From NCBI RefSeq assembly GCF_001724815.1, contig NZ_MEDO01000001.1:124001-188000 (forward strand): DNA of 64,000 nucleotides. The letters are read 5' to 3'. The notes under the pieces are model-generated. The model worked only from the letters and a program-made list of their open reading frames with translations, was not told the origin of the DNA and did not search any database. Source of the stretch: Arenimonas sp. SCN 70-307. GTDB taxonomy: Bacteria > Pseudomonadota > Gammaproteobacteria > Xanthomonadales > Xanthomonadaceae. The position numbers and the translations under genes are program-made. Below, piece after piece: positions 16,461 to 23,776 of this stretch (positions within the stretch are counted from its first letter, which is position 1; each line of letters opens with the position of its first letter).

Positions 16461-17798
16461 ATGACGATCCAGGATTCCTCTGGTCACCCGCTGTCGGGTG
16501 CCTCCCCTCGCGCCGCCGAGCTTTATGGTGTCGCCCTGGGCCAGCTGCAGTGCTATCGCGGCGACCCGGTGGCGACCCTTGCCGAAGCCACCCGGGACAG
16601 TCCGGGCTTCGTGATGGGCCACGCCATGCTCGCCTGGCTCTATCTCACGGCCTCCGAGGCGGAGCCGCTGGCATTGGTCCGGCAGTCGCTGCAGGCCGCA
16701 CGGTCGCTGCCGGCCACGCCGCGCGAGCTCGGCCACCTGCAGGCCGCCACGAGTTGGGCCGACGGCGCCTGGCATCGGGCCGCGCGCCAGCTCGAGGACA
16801 TCAGCATCGCCTACCCGCGCGATGCGCTGGCGCTGCAGATTGGCCACCTGCTGGACTTCTTAACTGGCGACGCGCGCATGCTCCGCGACCGCATCAGCCG
16901 TGCGCGACCGCAGTGGTCGGAATCCATGCCCGGTTTCCACGCGCTGCTGGGCATGCAGGCCTTCGGGTTCGAAGAGTCGGGTCAGTACGACCAGGCCGAG
17001 GCGCTTGGCCGCCGGGCGGTCGAACTCAACCCGCAAGACGCCTGGGCCTGGCATGCGGTGGCCCATGTAATGGAAATGCAGGATCGCGTGGACGAAGGCA
17101 TCGCCTGGCTGGGCGAGGATGTCGCCGCGTGGTCGGAAGGCAGCTTTTTCGCGGTGCACAACTGGTGGCACCTGGCGCTTTACCACCTTGAGCGCGACGA
17201 GACGGCACGCGTGCTGGCGCTGTTCGACGGCCCGATCTTCGGGCACGGGCCCACGACGGCGATGGACCTGGTGGACGCGTCGGCGATGCTCTGGCGGCTG
17301 CAGCTACGCGGTGTGGACGTCGGTGACCGCTGGAAGGCGGTGGCCGAGGCCTGGGCGCCGCAGGCGGGTGCCGGCTGGTACGCGTTCAACGACGTGCATG
17401 CGGCGCTGGCCTTCCTCTGCGCCGGTCGCAGCGACCTGCTCGAGCAGGTGCGCGAGGCACAGCGGCAAGCCATCGCCGGGTCGGGCGACAACGTGATGTT
17501 CACGGCGGAGGTCGGCGCGCCCTTGCTGGAGGCATTGGCGGCGCTGGCCCAGGGCGACCACGGCCGGGCCGCGCGCGGCCTGCGCGCGGTGCGCCCGATC
17601 GCCCACCGTTTCGGCGGCAGCCACGCCCAGCGCGACCTGAACGACCTGAGCCTGATCGAGGCAGCCATCGGCAGCGGTGACCGGGCGCTGGCCGAGGCCG
17701 TGGTCGCCGAGCGCGTCACCAGCAAGCCCACGCGGGCGAGCACCGCGGCGTTGCTGCGGCGGGCGTGGGGAAGCGTGGGCGCCGGGCAGGCCGCGTAA
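16461..17798 (+). CDS. TPR protein of the TTC38 type
   Basis: A 445-residue soluble protein with degenerate tetratricopeptide helices across its length, for example EESGQYDQAEALGRRAVELN and AWHAVAHVMEMQDRVDEGIA, and the HNWWHLALYHLE segment typical of TTC38-like proteins. No signal peptide or catalytic motif is seen. The ATG at 16461 follows CAGGA; more upstream in-frame starts lie in the divergent promoter region. It ends 23 bases from the convergent isovaleryl-CoA dehydrogenase gene. Function unknown; it interrupts the minus-strand catabolic genes. Confidence 0.85.
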   Translation: MTIQDSSGHPLSGASPRAAELYGVALGQLQCYRGDPVATLAEATRDSPGFVMGHAMLAWLYLTASEAEPLALVRQSLQAARSLPATPRELGHLQAATSWADGAWHRAARQLEDISIAYPRDALALQIGHLLDFLTGDARMLRDRISRARPQWSESMPGFHALLGMQAFGFEESGQYDQAEALGRRAVELNPQDAWAWHAVAHVMEMQDRVDEGIAWLGEDVAAWSEGSFFAVHNWWHLALYHLERDETARVLALFDGPIFGHGPTTAMDLVDASAMLWRLQLRGVDVGDRWKAVAEAWAPQAGAGWYAFNDVHAALAFLCAGRSDLLEQVREAQRQAIAGSGDNVMFTAEVGAPLLEALAALAQGDHGRAARGLRAVRPIAHRFGGSHAQRDLNDLSLIEAAIGSGDRALAEAVVAERVTSKPTRASTAALLRRAWGSVGAGQAA

Positions 17799-17821
17799 GC
17801 GCCGGGGACGGCAAAAACGGG

Positions 17822-18979
17822 TCAGGCCCGGCCTTCGAACAGCTCGCGGCCGATGAGCATGCGGCGGATCTCGTTGGTGCCGGCGCCGATGGCGTAGAGC
17901 TTGGCGTCGCGCAGGATCCGGCCGGTGGCGTATTCGTTGATGTAGCCGTTGCCGCCCAGGGCCTGGATGCCCTCGAGCGCCACCTGCACGGCGGCCTCGC
18001 TGGCGTGCAGCAGGCAGGCGGCGGCGTCGATGCGGCTCGAATGGCCGGCGTCGTAGTCGCGCGCCACCTGGTAGGCGAAGGCGCGGCTCGACTGCAGCGC
18101 CGTGTACATGTCGGCGATCTTGCCCTGCATCAGGCCGAAGGTGCCGATGGCGGCGTCGAACTGCTTGCGCTCGCGCACGTAGGGCAGGGCGATGTCGAGC
18201 GCGGCCTGCATCAGGCCGATCGGGCCGCCGGTGAGCACGAGGCGCTCGGTGTTGAGGCCGCTCATCAGGACCTTGACGCCCTGGTTGACCTCGCCGAGCA
18301 CGTTTTCGGCCGGGATCTCGCAGTTGTCGAACACCAGTTCGCAGGTGTTAGAGCCGCGCATGCCCAGCTTGTCGAGCTTCTGGGCGGTGGAGAAACCCTT
18401 CATGCCCTTCTCGACCAGGAAGGCGGTCATGCAGCGCGAACCCGCGTCCTTGCCGGCGGTGCGCATGTAGACGATCAGCACGTCGGCCTCGGGGCCGTTG
18501 GTGATCCACATCTTGCTGCCGTTGGCGACCCACGCGCCGTCGCGCAGTTCGGCGCGGCAGCTCATCGAGCCCACGACGTCCGAGCCGGCGCCCGGCTCGC
18601 TCATCGCCAGCGCGCCCTTGTGCTCGCCGCTGCACAGCCTGGGCAGGTACTTGTGGCGCTGGGCCTCGCTGCCGTTGGCGTAGAGGTTGGCCACGCACAG
18701 GTTGCTGTGCGCGCCGTAGCTCAGGCCGACCGAACCGGAGGCGCGGGAGATTTCCTCCATCGCCACCAGGTGGGCCAGGTAGCCCATGTCGCTGCCGCCG
18801 TACTCGGCGGGCACGGTCATGCCCAGCAGGCCGAGCTCGCCGAGCTTGGGCCACAGGTCCTGCGGGAAGGCGTTGTCGTGGTCGATCTGCGCGGCGCGCG
18901 GCGCGATCTCGGTCTCGGCGAAGCGGCGCACCGCCTCGCGCAGGGCATCAAGATCCTCACCAAGCGGAAACGGACGCAT
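17822..18979 (-). CDS. liuA: Isovaleryl-CoA dehydrogenase
   Basis: FAD-dependent acyl-CoA dehydrogenase of 385 residues that turns isovaleryl-CoA into 3-methylcrotonyl-CoA. FAD-binding stretches [13 protein letters not shown] and WITNGPEAD are present, as is [11 protein letters not shown] near the end. The catalytic Glu lies in [13 protein letters not shown], at the position specific for isovaleryl-CoA dehydrogenases rather than the C-terminal site of medium-chain enzymes, which supports the substrate call. The ATG at 18979 has GGAG just upstream; a TTG four codons earlier is unlikely. Confidence 0.95.
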   Translation of the reverse strand: MRPFPLGEDLDALREAVRRFAETEIAPRAAQIDHDNAFPQDLWPKLGELGLLGMTVPAEYGGSDMGYLAHLVAMEEISRASGSVGLSYGAHSNLCVANLYANGSEAQRHKYLPRLCSGEHKGALAMSEPGAGSDVVGSMSCRAELRDGAWVANGSKMWITNGPEADVLIVYMRTAGKDAGSRCMTAFLVEKGMKGFSTAQKLDKLGMRGSNTCELVFDNCEIPAENVLGEVNQGVKVLMSGLNTERLVLTGGPIGLMQAALDIALPYVRERKQFDAAIGTFGLMQGKIADMYTALQSSRAFAYQVARDYDAGHSSRIDAAACLLHASEAAVQVALEGIQALGGNGYINEYATGRILRDAKLYAIGAGTNEIRRMLIGRELFEGRA

Positions 18980-18995
18980 CAACAACTCCAAGAAA

Positions 18996-19097
18996 GGGGG
19001 TCAGGTTCACTTACAGAAACGGGGTCAGGTTCACTTATCGCGCGTGCAATCCCGATGAATGCAGGCCAGCCAGCGATAAGTGAACCTGACCCCGTTT
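18996..19097. repeat. Palindromic intergenic repeat (GGGGTCAGGTTCACTT type)
   Basis: GGGGTCAGGTTCACTTA occurs twice in direct orientation (from 18997 and from 19021) and once inverted. Arms at 19017-19040 and 19074-19097 are perfect 24-base inverted copies around a 33-base loop. The element fills the gap between the leucine and isovaleryl-CoA dehydrogenase genes. The same core arm is found inside icmF at 29874-29961. Confidence 0.85.
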
Positions 19098-19107
19098 CTT
19101 GGCTTGC

Positions 19108-20208
19108 TTAGTTGCCGCGGCGGCCCTGGAAGCGCGGCGCGGCGGCGCCCAGGTGCGGCAGACGCAGCTTGCCGATGGCGGTGATGCGCTCCTCGGCCAT
19201 GCGGTCGGCGGCCCGGAAGGTCGGAATGCCGTCGCGCTTGGAGATCTCGAAGATCCGGCCCAGGTTGTAATAGATGGTGCGCATCATGCGCATGGCGCGC
19301 TCGCGGTTGTAGCCGTCGATCTCGAGCGAGACGTTCATCAGGCCACCGGCGTTCACCGCGTAGTCCGGGGCGTAGAGGATGCCCTTCTTCTCGAGCTCGA
19401 CGCCGATCTCGTCGTTGGCCAGCTGGTTGTTGGCCGCGCCGCAGATGACCTTGCACTTCAGGCGCGGCAGGGTCTTGTCGTTGACGGTGCCGCCCAGGGC
19501 GGTGGGCGAGTAAACGTCGCAATCGACGTCGTAGATCTCGTCCAGGGCCACGGCCTCGCAGCCGAACTCGTCCACCGCGCGCTGCACGGCGTCCTTGTTG
19601 ATGTCGGTGACGAAGACCTTGGCGCCGCGCTCGCGCAGCAGCTTCACGAACTCCATGCCCACGTGGCCCACGCCCTGCACGGCGTAGGAGTAGTTGCCCA
19701 CGTCCTCGTTGCCGAACTTGACCTGCAGCGCGGCCATCAGGCCCTGCAGGGTGCCGTAGGCGGTGAACGGCGACGGGTCGCCCGAGCCGCCGTGCACCTG
19801 GTGCACGCCGGTGACGTAGTCGGTCTCGCGCAGCACGTATTCCATGTCGTTGACGTCGATGCCGACGTCCTCGGCGGTGATGTAGCGGCCGCCGAGCGAG
19901 TTGACGAAGCGGCCGAAGGCGCGGAACAGCGCTTCGGACTTGTCCTTGTTCGGGTCGCCCCAGATCACCGCCTTGCCCCCGCCGAGGTTCAGGCCCGACA
20001 CGGCCGCCTTGTAGGTCATGCCGCGGCTCAGGCGCAGCACGTCCTTCAGGGCCTCTTCCTCGCTGGCGTAGGGCCACATGCGCGTGCCGCCCAGGGCCGG
20101 GCCCAGCACGGTGTTGTGGATCGCGATGATGGCCTTCAGGCCCGCGTCCTTGTTGTGGCAGTACACCACTTCCTCGTGGTTCGAGGTCGAGATGGTTTCG
20201 AAGATCAT
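19108..20208 (-). CDS. ldh: Leucine dehydrogenase (Glu/Leu/Phe/Val dehydrogenase family)
   Basis: NAD-dependent oxidative deaminase, 366 residues, that converts branched-chain amino acids to keto acids at the entry of the pathway. The substrate-binding lysine motif GLNLGGGKAV, GRYITAEDVG and the dinucleotide-binding loop VQGVGHVGM are clear. The C terminus is normal in length. It is the most upstream gene of the minus-strand catabolic region. Its preference among Leu, Val and Ile cannot be read from sequence. Confidence 0.93.
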   Translation of the reverse strand: MIFETISTSNHEEVVYCHNKDAGLKAIIAIHNTVLGPALGGTRMWPYASEEEALKDVLRLSRGMTYKAAVSGLNLGGGKAVIWGDPNKDKSEALFRAFGRFVNSLGGRYITAEDVGIDVNDMEYVLRETDYVTGVHQVHGGSGDPSPFTAYGTLQGLMAALQVKFGNEDVGNYSYAVQGVGHVGMEFVKLLRERGAKVFVTDINKDAVQRAVDEFGCEAVALDEIYDVDCDVYSPTALGGTVNDKTLPRLKCKVICGAANNQLANDEIGVELEKKGILYAPDYAVNAGGLMNVSLEIDGYNRERAMRMMRTIYYNLGRIFEISKRDGIPTFRAADRMAEERITAIGKLRLPHLGAAAPRFQGRRGN

Positions 20209-20349
20209 GGAAGGCTCCGGTCTGGCGGACTGCGCGGGGCCGGGGAGGGCCGCGCTTGCGAAAAGAGGTTAAAAAGCGTCCGCAAGTTATTGAATTTAAT
20301 GGCCTGCTTGAACGGCCAGCAGGGCCTCGCCGGGTTACGGCGCGCCGTA

Positions 20350-20525
20350 GTGTAAAGCAAACGCTCTAGACGGGCAGGTGCCGTCCGGGACCAGCGTGGC
20401 CGGTTCGCCGCGGTCCGGGCGTTGCTTTGGATGCTTGGCGGTCTTGTCTCTCCCCGGAGCACCGCCAGCCTCCAACCCTAGAGCAGGGTTCATTGGGCGA
20501 CCACGGCGTGGTCGCCCTTTTTTTG
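20350..20525 (+). ncRNA. Candidate small RNA with four hairpins
   Basis: The 374-base gap between ldh and the sigma factor holds no open frame but a chain of stem-loops on the plus strand: CCGGGACC pairing with GGTCCGG (about 20377-20418), TTGGATGCTTGGCGGT at 20427-20442 with 20461-20475, AACCCT/AGGGTT at 20474-20490, and an intrinsic terminator at 20495-20524. There is no plus-strand gene upstream for that terminator to serve, so an independent small RNA is the best explanation. The 5' end is a guess. No known RNA family was recognised; it lacks the long closing stem of 6S RNA. Confidence 0.55.
20495..20524 (+). terminator. Strong rho-independent terminator
   Basis: Perfect stem GGGCGACCA / TGGTCGCCC around loop CGGCG, directly followed by seven T (20518-20524). 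Plus-strand polarity; no protein gene precedes it on that strand, so it is assigned to the candidate small RNA. Confidence 0.9.
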
Positions 20526-20582
20526 CTTCACATTCCCTGCAGATCGATGGGCGGCTAATGGGGCATTCCCCAAGCCGTGCCC

Positions 20583-21197
20583 ATGCCCAGACTCAAGTCC
20601 CCCGCGCCCGAGGCCTCCCGGGCCACCTGCGACGAGGCCGCGCTGGTGGCCTTGCTCGGTCGCATCCGGTTTGGCGACGCCTCCGCCCTGGGCCAGCTCT
20701 ACGACCTCACCGTCGGGCGCCTGCATGCGCTCGCGCTGCGGGTGCTGGGCAATGCCGACGATGCCGAGGAGGCCCTGTCCGACGTCTACCTGCAGGTCTG
20801 GGAGCGTGCGGCCAGCTACTGCCCCGAGCGCGGGGCGGTCATGGCCTGGCTGCAGACCCTGGCCTGGAGCCGGGCCTGCGACCTCGGCCGGGCGCGCCGC
20901 CGCCGGCAGCCGCGGGGCCTGCATCCGGACGGCACGCCGTTGGCGTATGTGGAAAGTGAAGAGCCCGGGCCGCAGCTGCTCGCCGAGCGTGCCGGCGCGG
21001 GTGCCCGGGTGCAGGCCGCCCTGGCCGGCCTGGGCGCCGCACAGCGCCGGGTGCTCGAACTGGCCTATGGTGAAGAGATGTCGCACGCGCAAATCGCCGA
21101 AGTGACCGGCCTGCCGCTGGGAACCGTCAAGTCGCACGCCCGCCGCGGGCTGGCGGCCCTGCGCGCCGCGCTCGACGACCTGGAGGGCCTGGCGTGA
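20583..21197 (+). CDS. ECF-type RNA polymerase sigma factor
   Basis: A 204-residue sigma-70-like factor with region 2 (LYDLTVGRLHALALRVLGNADDAEEAL-type helix ending VYLQVWERA) and region 4 (LAYGEEMSHAQIAEVTGLPL then GTVKSHARRGL). The gene overlaps the ChrR-like gene by four bases (GTGA). This sigma/cupin arrangement matches the RpoE-ChrR pairs that respond to singlet oxygen or related oxidants. ATG at 20583 preferred; a GTG six bases earlier is possible. Confidence 0.92.
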   Translation: MPRLKSPAPEASRATCDEAALVALLGRIRFGDASALGQLYDLTVGRLHALALRVLGNADDAEEALSDVYLQVWERAASYCPERGAVMAWLQTLAWSRACDLGRARRRRQPRGLHPDGTPLAYVESEEPGPQLLAERAGAGARVQAALAGLGAAQRRVLELAYGEEMSHAQIAEVTGLPLGTVKSHARRGLAALRAALDDLEGLA

Positions 21198-21664
21198 GCA
21201 ACACCGGCCCCAAGGATCGCGACTGGCTGGCGCTGGCCCTCGCGGGCCTGCTGCCGCAGGCGCCGCCGTCGCCGCAGCGCAGCGAAGCCCTGCGCGCCCG
21301 CATCCTGGCCACGGCCACGGCCGGGCGCATGCGGGTCGTGCGCGCCGAAGAGGGCGACTGGGCCCCATTCCTGCCGGGCATCTTCATCAAGACCCTGCGG
21401 CTCGATGCCGAGGCCGGCACCCAGACCACGCTTTGGCGCATCGAGGCGGGCGCCAGCATCCCGGCGCACTCGCATTCGCACGAGGAAGAGTGCCTGGTGC
21501 TCTCGGGCACCATCCTGCACGACGGCGTGGCCTACCACGCCGGCGACTTCCTGCTCGCCAGCCCGGGCGACAAGCACCAGGCCTTCCAGTGCCCCGACGG
21601 CGCACTGCTGCTGATCCGGGGCGAGCGGCTGCCCGAGCCCTCGCGGCTGCAGGCGCCGCGCTAG
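21194..21664 (+). CDS. ChrR-like cupin anti-sigma factor
   Basis: A 156-residue protein with a C-terminal ChrR-type cupin: PAHSHSHEEECLVLSGTI holds the metal-binding His/Glu set, with a later GDKHQAF histidine. The N-terminal ~60 residues are helical but lack the HxxxCxxC zinc motif of classical ChrR, so sigma binding may not need zinc, or the sensor differs. GTG start overlaps the sigma stop. It most likely holds the ECF factor inactive until oxidative or electrophilic stress. Confidence 0.85.
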   Translation: MSNTGPKDRDWLALALAGLLPQAPPSPQRSEALRARILATATAGRMRVVRAEEGDWAPFLPGIFIKTLRLDAEAGTQTTLWRIEAGASIPAHSHSHEEECLVLSGTILHDGVAYHAGDFLLASPGDKHQAFQCPDGALLLIRGERLPEPSRLQAPR

Positions 21665-21676
21665 CGCGGAGCAGGG

Positions 21677-21706
21677 TGCATCCAAGGCCCGCGGTGGCGG
21701 CGTAAG
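21677..21706 (+). promoter_or_regulatory. Candidate ECF-sigma promoter of the globin operon
   Basis: TGCATCC (21677-21683) and CGTAAG (21701-21706), spaced 17 bases, resemble the TGATCC/CGTA-type promoters used by RpoE-ChrR family sigma factors. The site lies 35 bases before the first gene of the exported operon and just after the sigma/anti-sigma pair, which fits autoregulated target control. One base differs in the -35 core, so this is tentative. Confidence 0.4.
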
Positions 21707-21740
21707 GGAATTCAAACCTCCCGAACCGCCGGAGCCACCG

Positions 21741-22304
21741 ATGCCATCGACCCGCCTGCTGCTTGCCGCCTTCCTGGCCCTGGCGACCTGGCAGCCCGCA
21801 CTCGCGCAAGCCCCACAGCCCGCGCCGAACACCAGCCGACCGCCGGCCGCGGCGCCCTCGCCGCTGTCGCAGCCCTCGGCGCGCGACATCGCCCTGGCCA
21901 GCCCGGTGCCGATCTGGCAGCGCCGCGGCGTCCTGGTCGAGCAGGGCGGGCGTGGCCTCTACACATACACGAAGGACACCCCCGGGCAGAGCCGCTGCGA
22001 TCCGCAGTGCGAGCGCCTGTGGCCGCCGCTCTACGCCGAGCCCGACGCCAAGCCCCACGGCCCCTTCACCATCGCCCGCAGCCGCGACGGCCGGCCGATG
22101 TGGGCCTGGCAGGGCAAGCCGCTGTATCGCTGGCTGTCCGATCGCAAGCGCGGCGATGCCGGCGGCGATGGCGTCGCCGATGTCTGGCACCTGGTGAAGG
22201 TGCCGCCCGAGCTCAACGACCAGGTCGTTGCCTATTTCCCGATGCCGATGCCGCGCCGCAGCGCCGACGCGCCCGCCACCTTGCCCACCGAGAGGACCCG
22301 CTGA
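21741..22304 (+). CDS. Exported protein with Yx(F/Y)xxD repeat motifs (COG4315-like)
   Basis: A 187-residue secreted protein: signal peptide MPSTRLLLAAFLALATWQPA ending at ALA-Q, a Pro-rich linker, then a domain with GLYTYTKDTPGQSRC...C and GKPLYRWLSDRKRGD. These are the short Y-x-aromatic-x-x-D repeats found in COG4315 periplasmic proteins of unknown function; the two cysteines may form a disulfide. The stop overlaps the next start (TGATG), so it is translated with the DUF3034 and globin genes. Confidence 0.8.
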   Translation: MPSTRLLLAAFLALATWQPALAQAPQPAPNTSRPPAAAPSPLSQPSARDIALASPVPIWQRRGVLVEQGGRGLYTYTKDTPGQSRCDPQCERLWPPLYAEPDAKPHGPFTIARSRDGRPMWAWQGKPLYRWLSDRKRGDAGGDGVADVWHLVKVPPELNDQVVAYFPMPMPRRSADAPATLPTERTR

Positions 22305-23203
22305 TGAATCCACGTGCCAGACATCCCGCCCGCTGCCTGCTCGCGCTGGCCCTGTGCGCCCCTTCGGGCATCGCCCTGGCCCAGTCGGGCGACGCTGGCG
22401 ACCGTGTGGGCGGCAAGCTGCTGCTCACCGGCGGCGTGACCCAGGTCGAGGGCGCCGCGGGCGGTGGCCTCACGCCCTGGGCCGTCATCGGCGGCTACGG
22501 CACGCGCGACCAGATCGGCGCCAACGCCTTCTACACCCGCGTGGACGTGGACGACTACGCGCTCGACAGCTACGGCGTGCTGGTGGGCTTCCACGACCGC
22601 GTCGAGCTGTCCTTCTCGCGGCAGAAGTTCGACACGCAGGCCGTGGGCGGCGCGCTGGGCCTGGGCAATGGCTTCACCTTCACCCAGGACACCTTGGGCG
22701 TGAAGGTGCGCCTGTTCGGCGACGCCGTGCTCGAGCAGGACACCTGGCTGCCCCAGGTGTCCGTCGGCGCGCAGTACAAGCGCAACGACCAGGCCGGCGT
22801 GCTGGCCTTCGTCGGCGCCCGCGACGACAGCGGCATCGACTACTACGCCAGCGCCACCAAGCTGCTGCTCGACAAGAGCCTGCTGCTCAACGGCACCGTG
22901 CGCCTGACCAAGGCCAACCAGTTCGGCATCCTGGGCTTCGGCGGCGACCTCAACGACGACTACGAGGCGCAGTTCGAGGGTTCGGTGGCCTACTTGCTGA
23001 GCCGCAACTTCGCCATCGGCGGCGAGTACCGCATGAAGCCCGACAACCTGGGCATCGCCGAGGAAAACGACGCCTGGGACGTGTTCGTCGCCTGGGCGCC
23101 GTCAAAGCATGTTTCGCTGACCCTGGCCTACGTGGACCTGGGGAACATCGTCATCGCCGACAACCAGCGCGGGCTCTACGCCTCGCTGCAGGTGGGCTTC
23201 TGA
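22304..23203 (+). CDS. DUF3034 family outer-membrane-like protein
   Basis: A 299-residue exported protein with signal peptide (cleavage near ALAQ-S) and alternating beta-strand sequence ending in aromatic Phe (YASLQVGF), as in outer-membrane barrels. It matches DUF3034 in length and in features such as GGKLLLTGGVTQVEGAAGGG and the recurring Tyr/Asp-rich strands. Function unknown. The middle gene of a tightly packed operon with the YxYxxD protein and truncated globin; DUF3034-globin neighbours suggest a shared envelope role. Confidence 0.82.
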   Translation: MNPRARHPARCLLALALCAPSGIALAQSGDAGDRVGGKLLLTGGVTQVEGAAGGGLTPWAVIGGYGTRDQIGANAFYTRVDVDDYALDSYGVLVGFHDRVELSFSRQKFDTQAVGGALGLGNGFTFTQDTLGVKVRLFGDAVLEQDTWLPQVSVGAQYKRNDQAGVLAFVGARDDSGIDYYASATKLLLDKSLLLNGTVRLTKANQFGILGFGGDLNDDYEAQFEGSVAYLLSRNFAIGGEYRMKPDNLGIAEENDAWDVFVAWAPSKHVSLTLAYVDLGNIVIADNQRGLYASLQVGF

Positions 23204-23218
23204 ACCATGGAGATCGTG

Positions 23219-23764
23219 ATGAACAAGACCAAGCTGCTGGTGCTGTGCTGCCTGCTGGCCCTGGCCGGCGCTTCGTTCGCGCAAACCACGCCCGAGGAGC
23301 AGGCCATGCTCGAGGAAGAGGCGCGCCTGGCCGCCGAGGAGGCGGCGCTGGACGCGGCCGCCGAGCGTGACCCGAGCGCGCCCGACCCGGCGCCGGCCCA
23401 TCCCGAACTGCGGCCGGTGCTCGAGGCCTTCGGCGGTCGCGAGGGCCTCGACCGCCTGATGGACACCTTCATGGCCGGCCTGCTGGCGGACGAACGCATG
23501 GGCCCGTTCTTCGCCAACGCCGACCAGGAGCGCGTCAAGCGCCAGCTGGCCGAGCAGTTCTGCGTCATCCTCGGCGGCGACTGCACCTACAGCGGCCGGG
23601 ACATGAAGAGCTCGCATGCGGGCCTGGGCATCGACCGCGCCGACTTCAACCGGCTGGTGGAAGTGCTGCAGGTGGCCATGGACGCCCACGACGTGCCCTT
23701 CAGCGCCCAGAACAAGCTGCTGGCCAAGCTGGCGCCGATGCACCGCGAGGTGGTGACGGAATAG
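23219..23764 (+). CDS. Exported group 1 truncated haemoglobin
   Basis: A 181-residue protein with a signal peptide (MNKTKLLVLCCLLALAGASFA-Q), an acidic Glu/Ala linker to about residue 60, then a truncated globin fold: ALGLIxxL-like helix FGGREGLDRLMDTFMAGLLAD, RMGPFFANAD, LAEQFCVILGGDCTYSGRDMK, and the proximal-His region KSSHAGLGI. The start at 23219 has GGAG eight bases upstream; an ATG at 23207 is the alternative. Export is unusual for truncated globins, which usually work in the cytoplasm on O2 or NO, and suggests periplasmic ligand binding. Confidence 0.85.
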   Translation: MNKTKLLVLCCLLALAGASFAQTTPEEQAMLEEEARLAAEEAALDAAAERDPSAPDPAPAHPELRPVLEAFGGREGLDRLMDTFMAGLLADERMGPFFANADQERVKRQLAEQFCVILGGDCTYSGRDMKSSHAGLGIDRADFNRLVEVLQVAMDAHDVPFSAQNKLLAKLAPMHREVVTE

Positions 23765-23776
23765 GCCGCGGCGGCG

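Noticed and set aside
20350-20525. Assignment of the structured region as 6S RNA or SRP RNA
   Set aside because: It has no long closing stem with a central bubble and no GGAAGCA-type SRP tetraloop region; it was left as an unnamed candidate.
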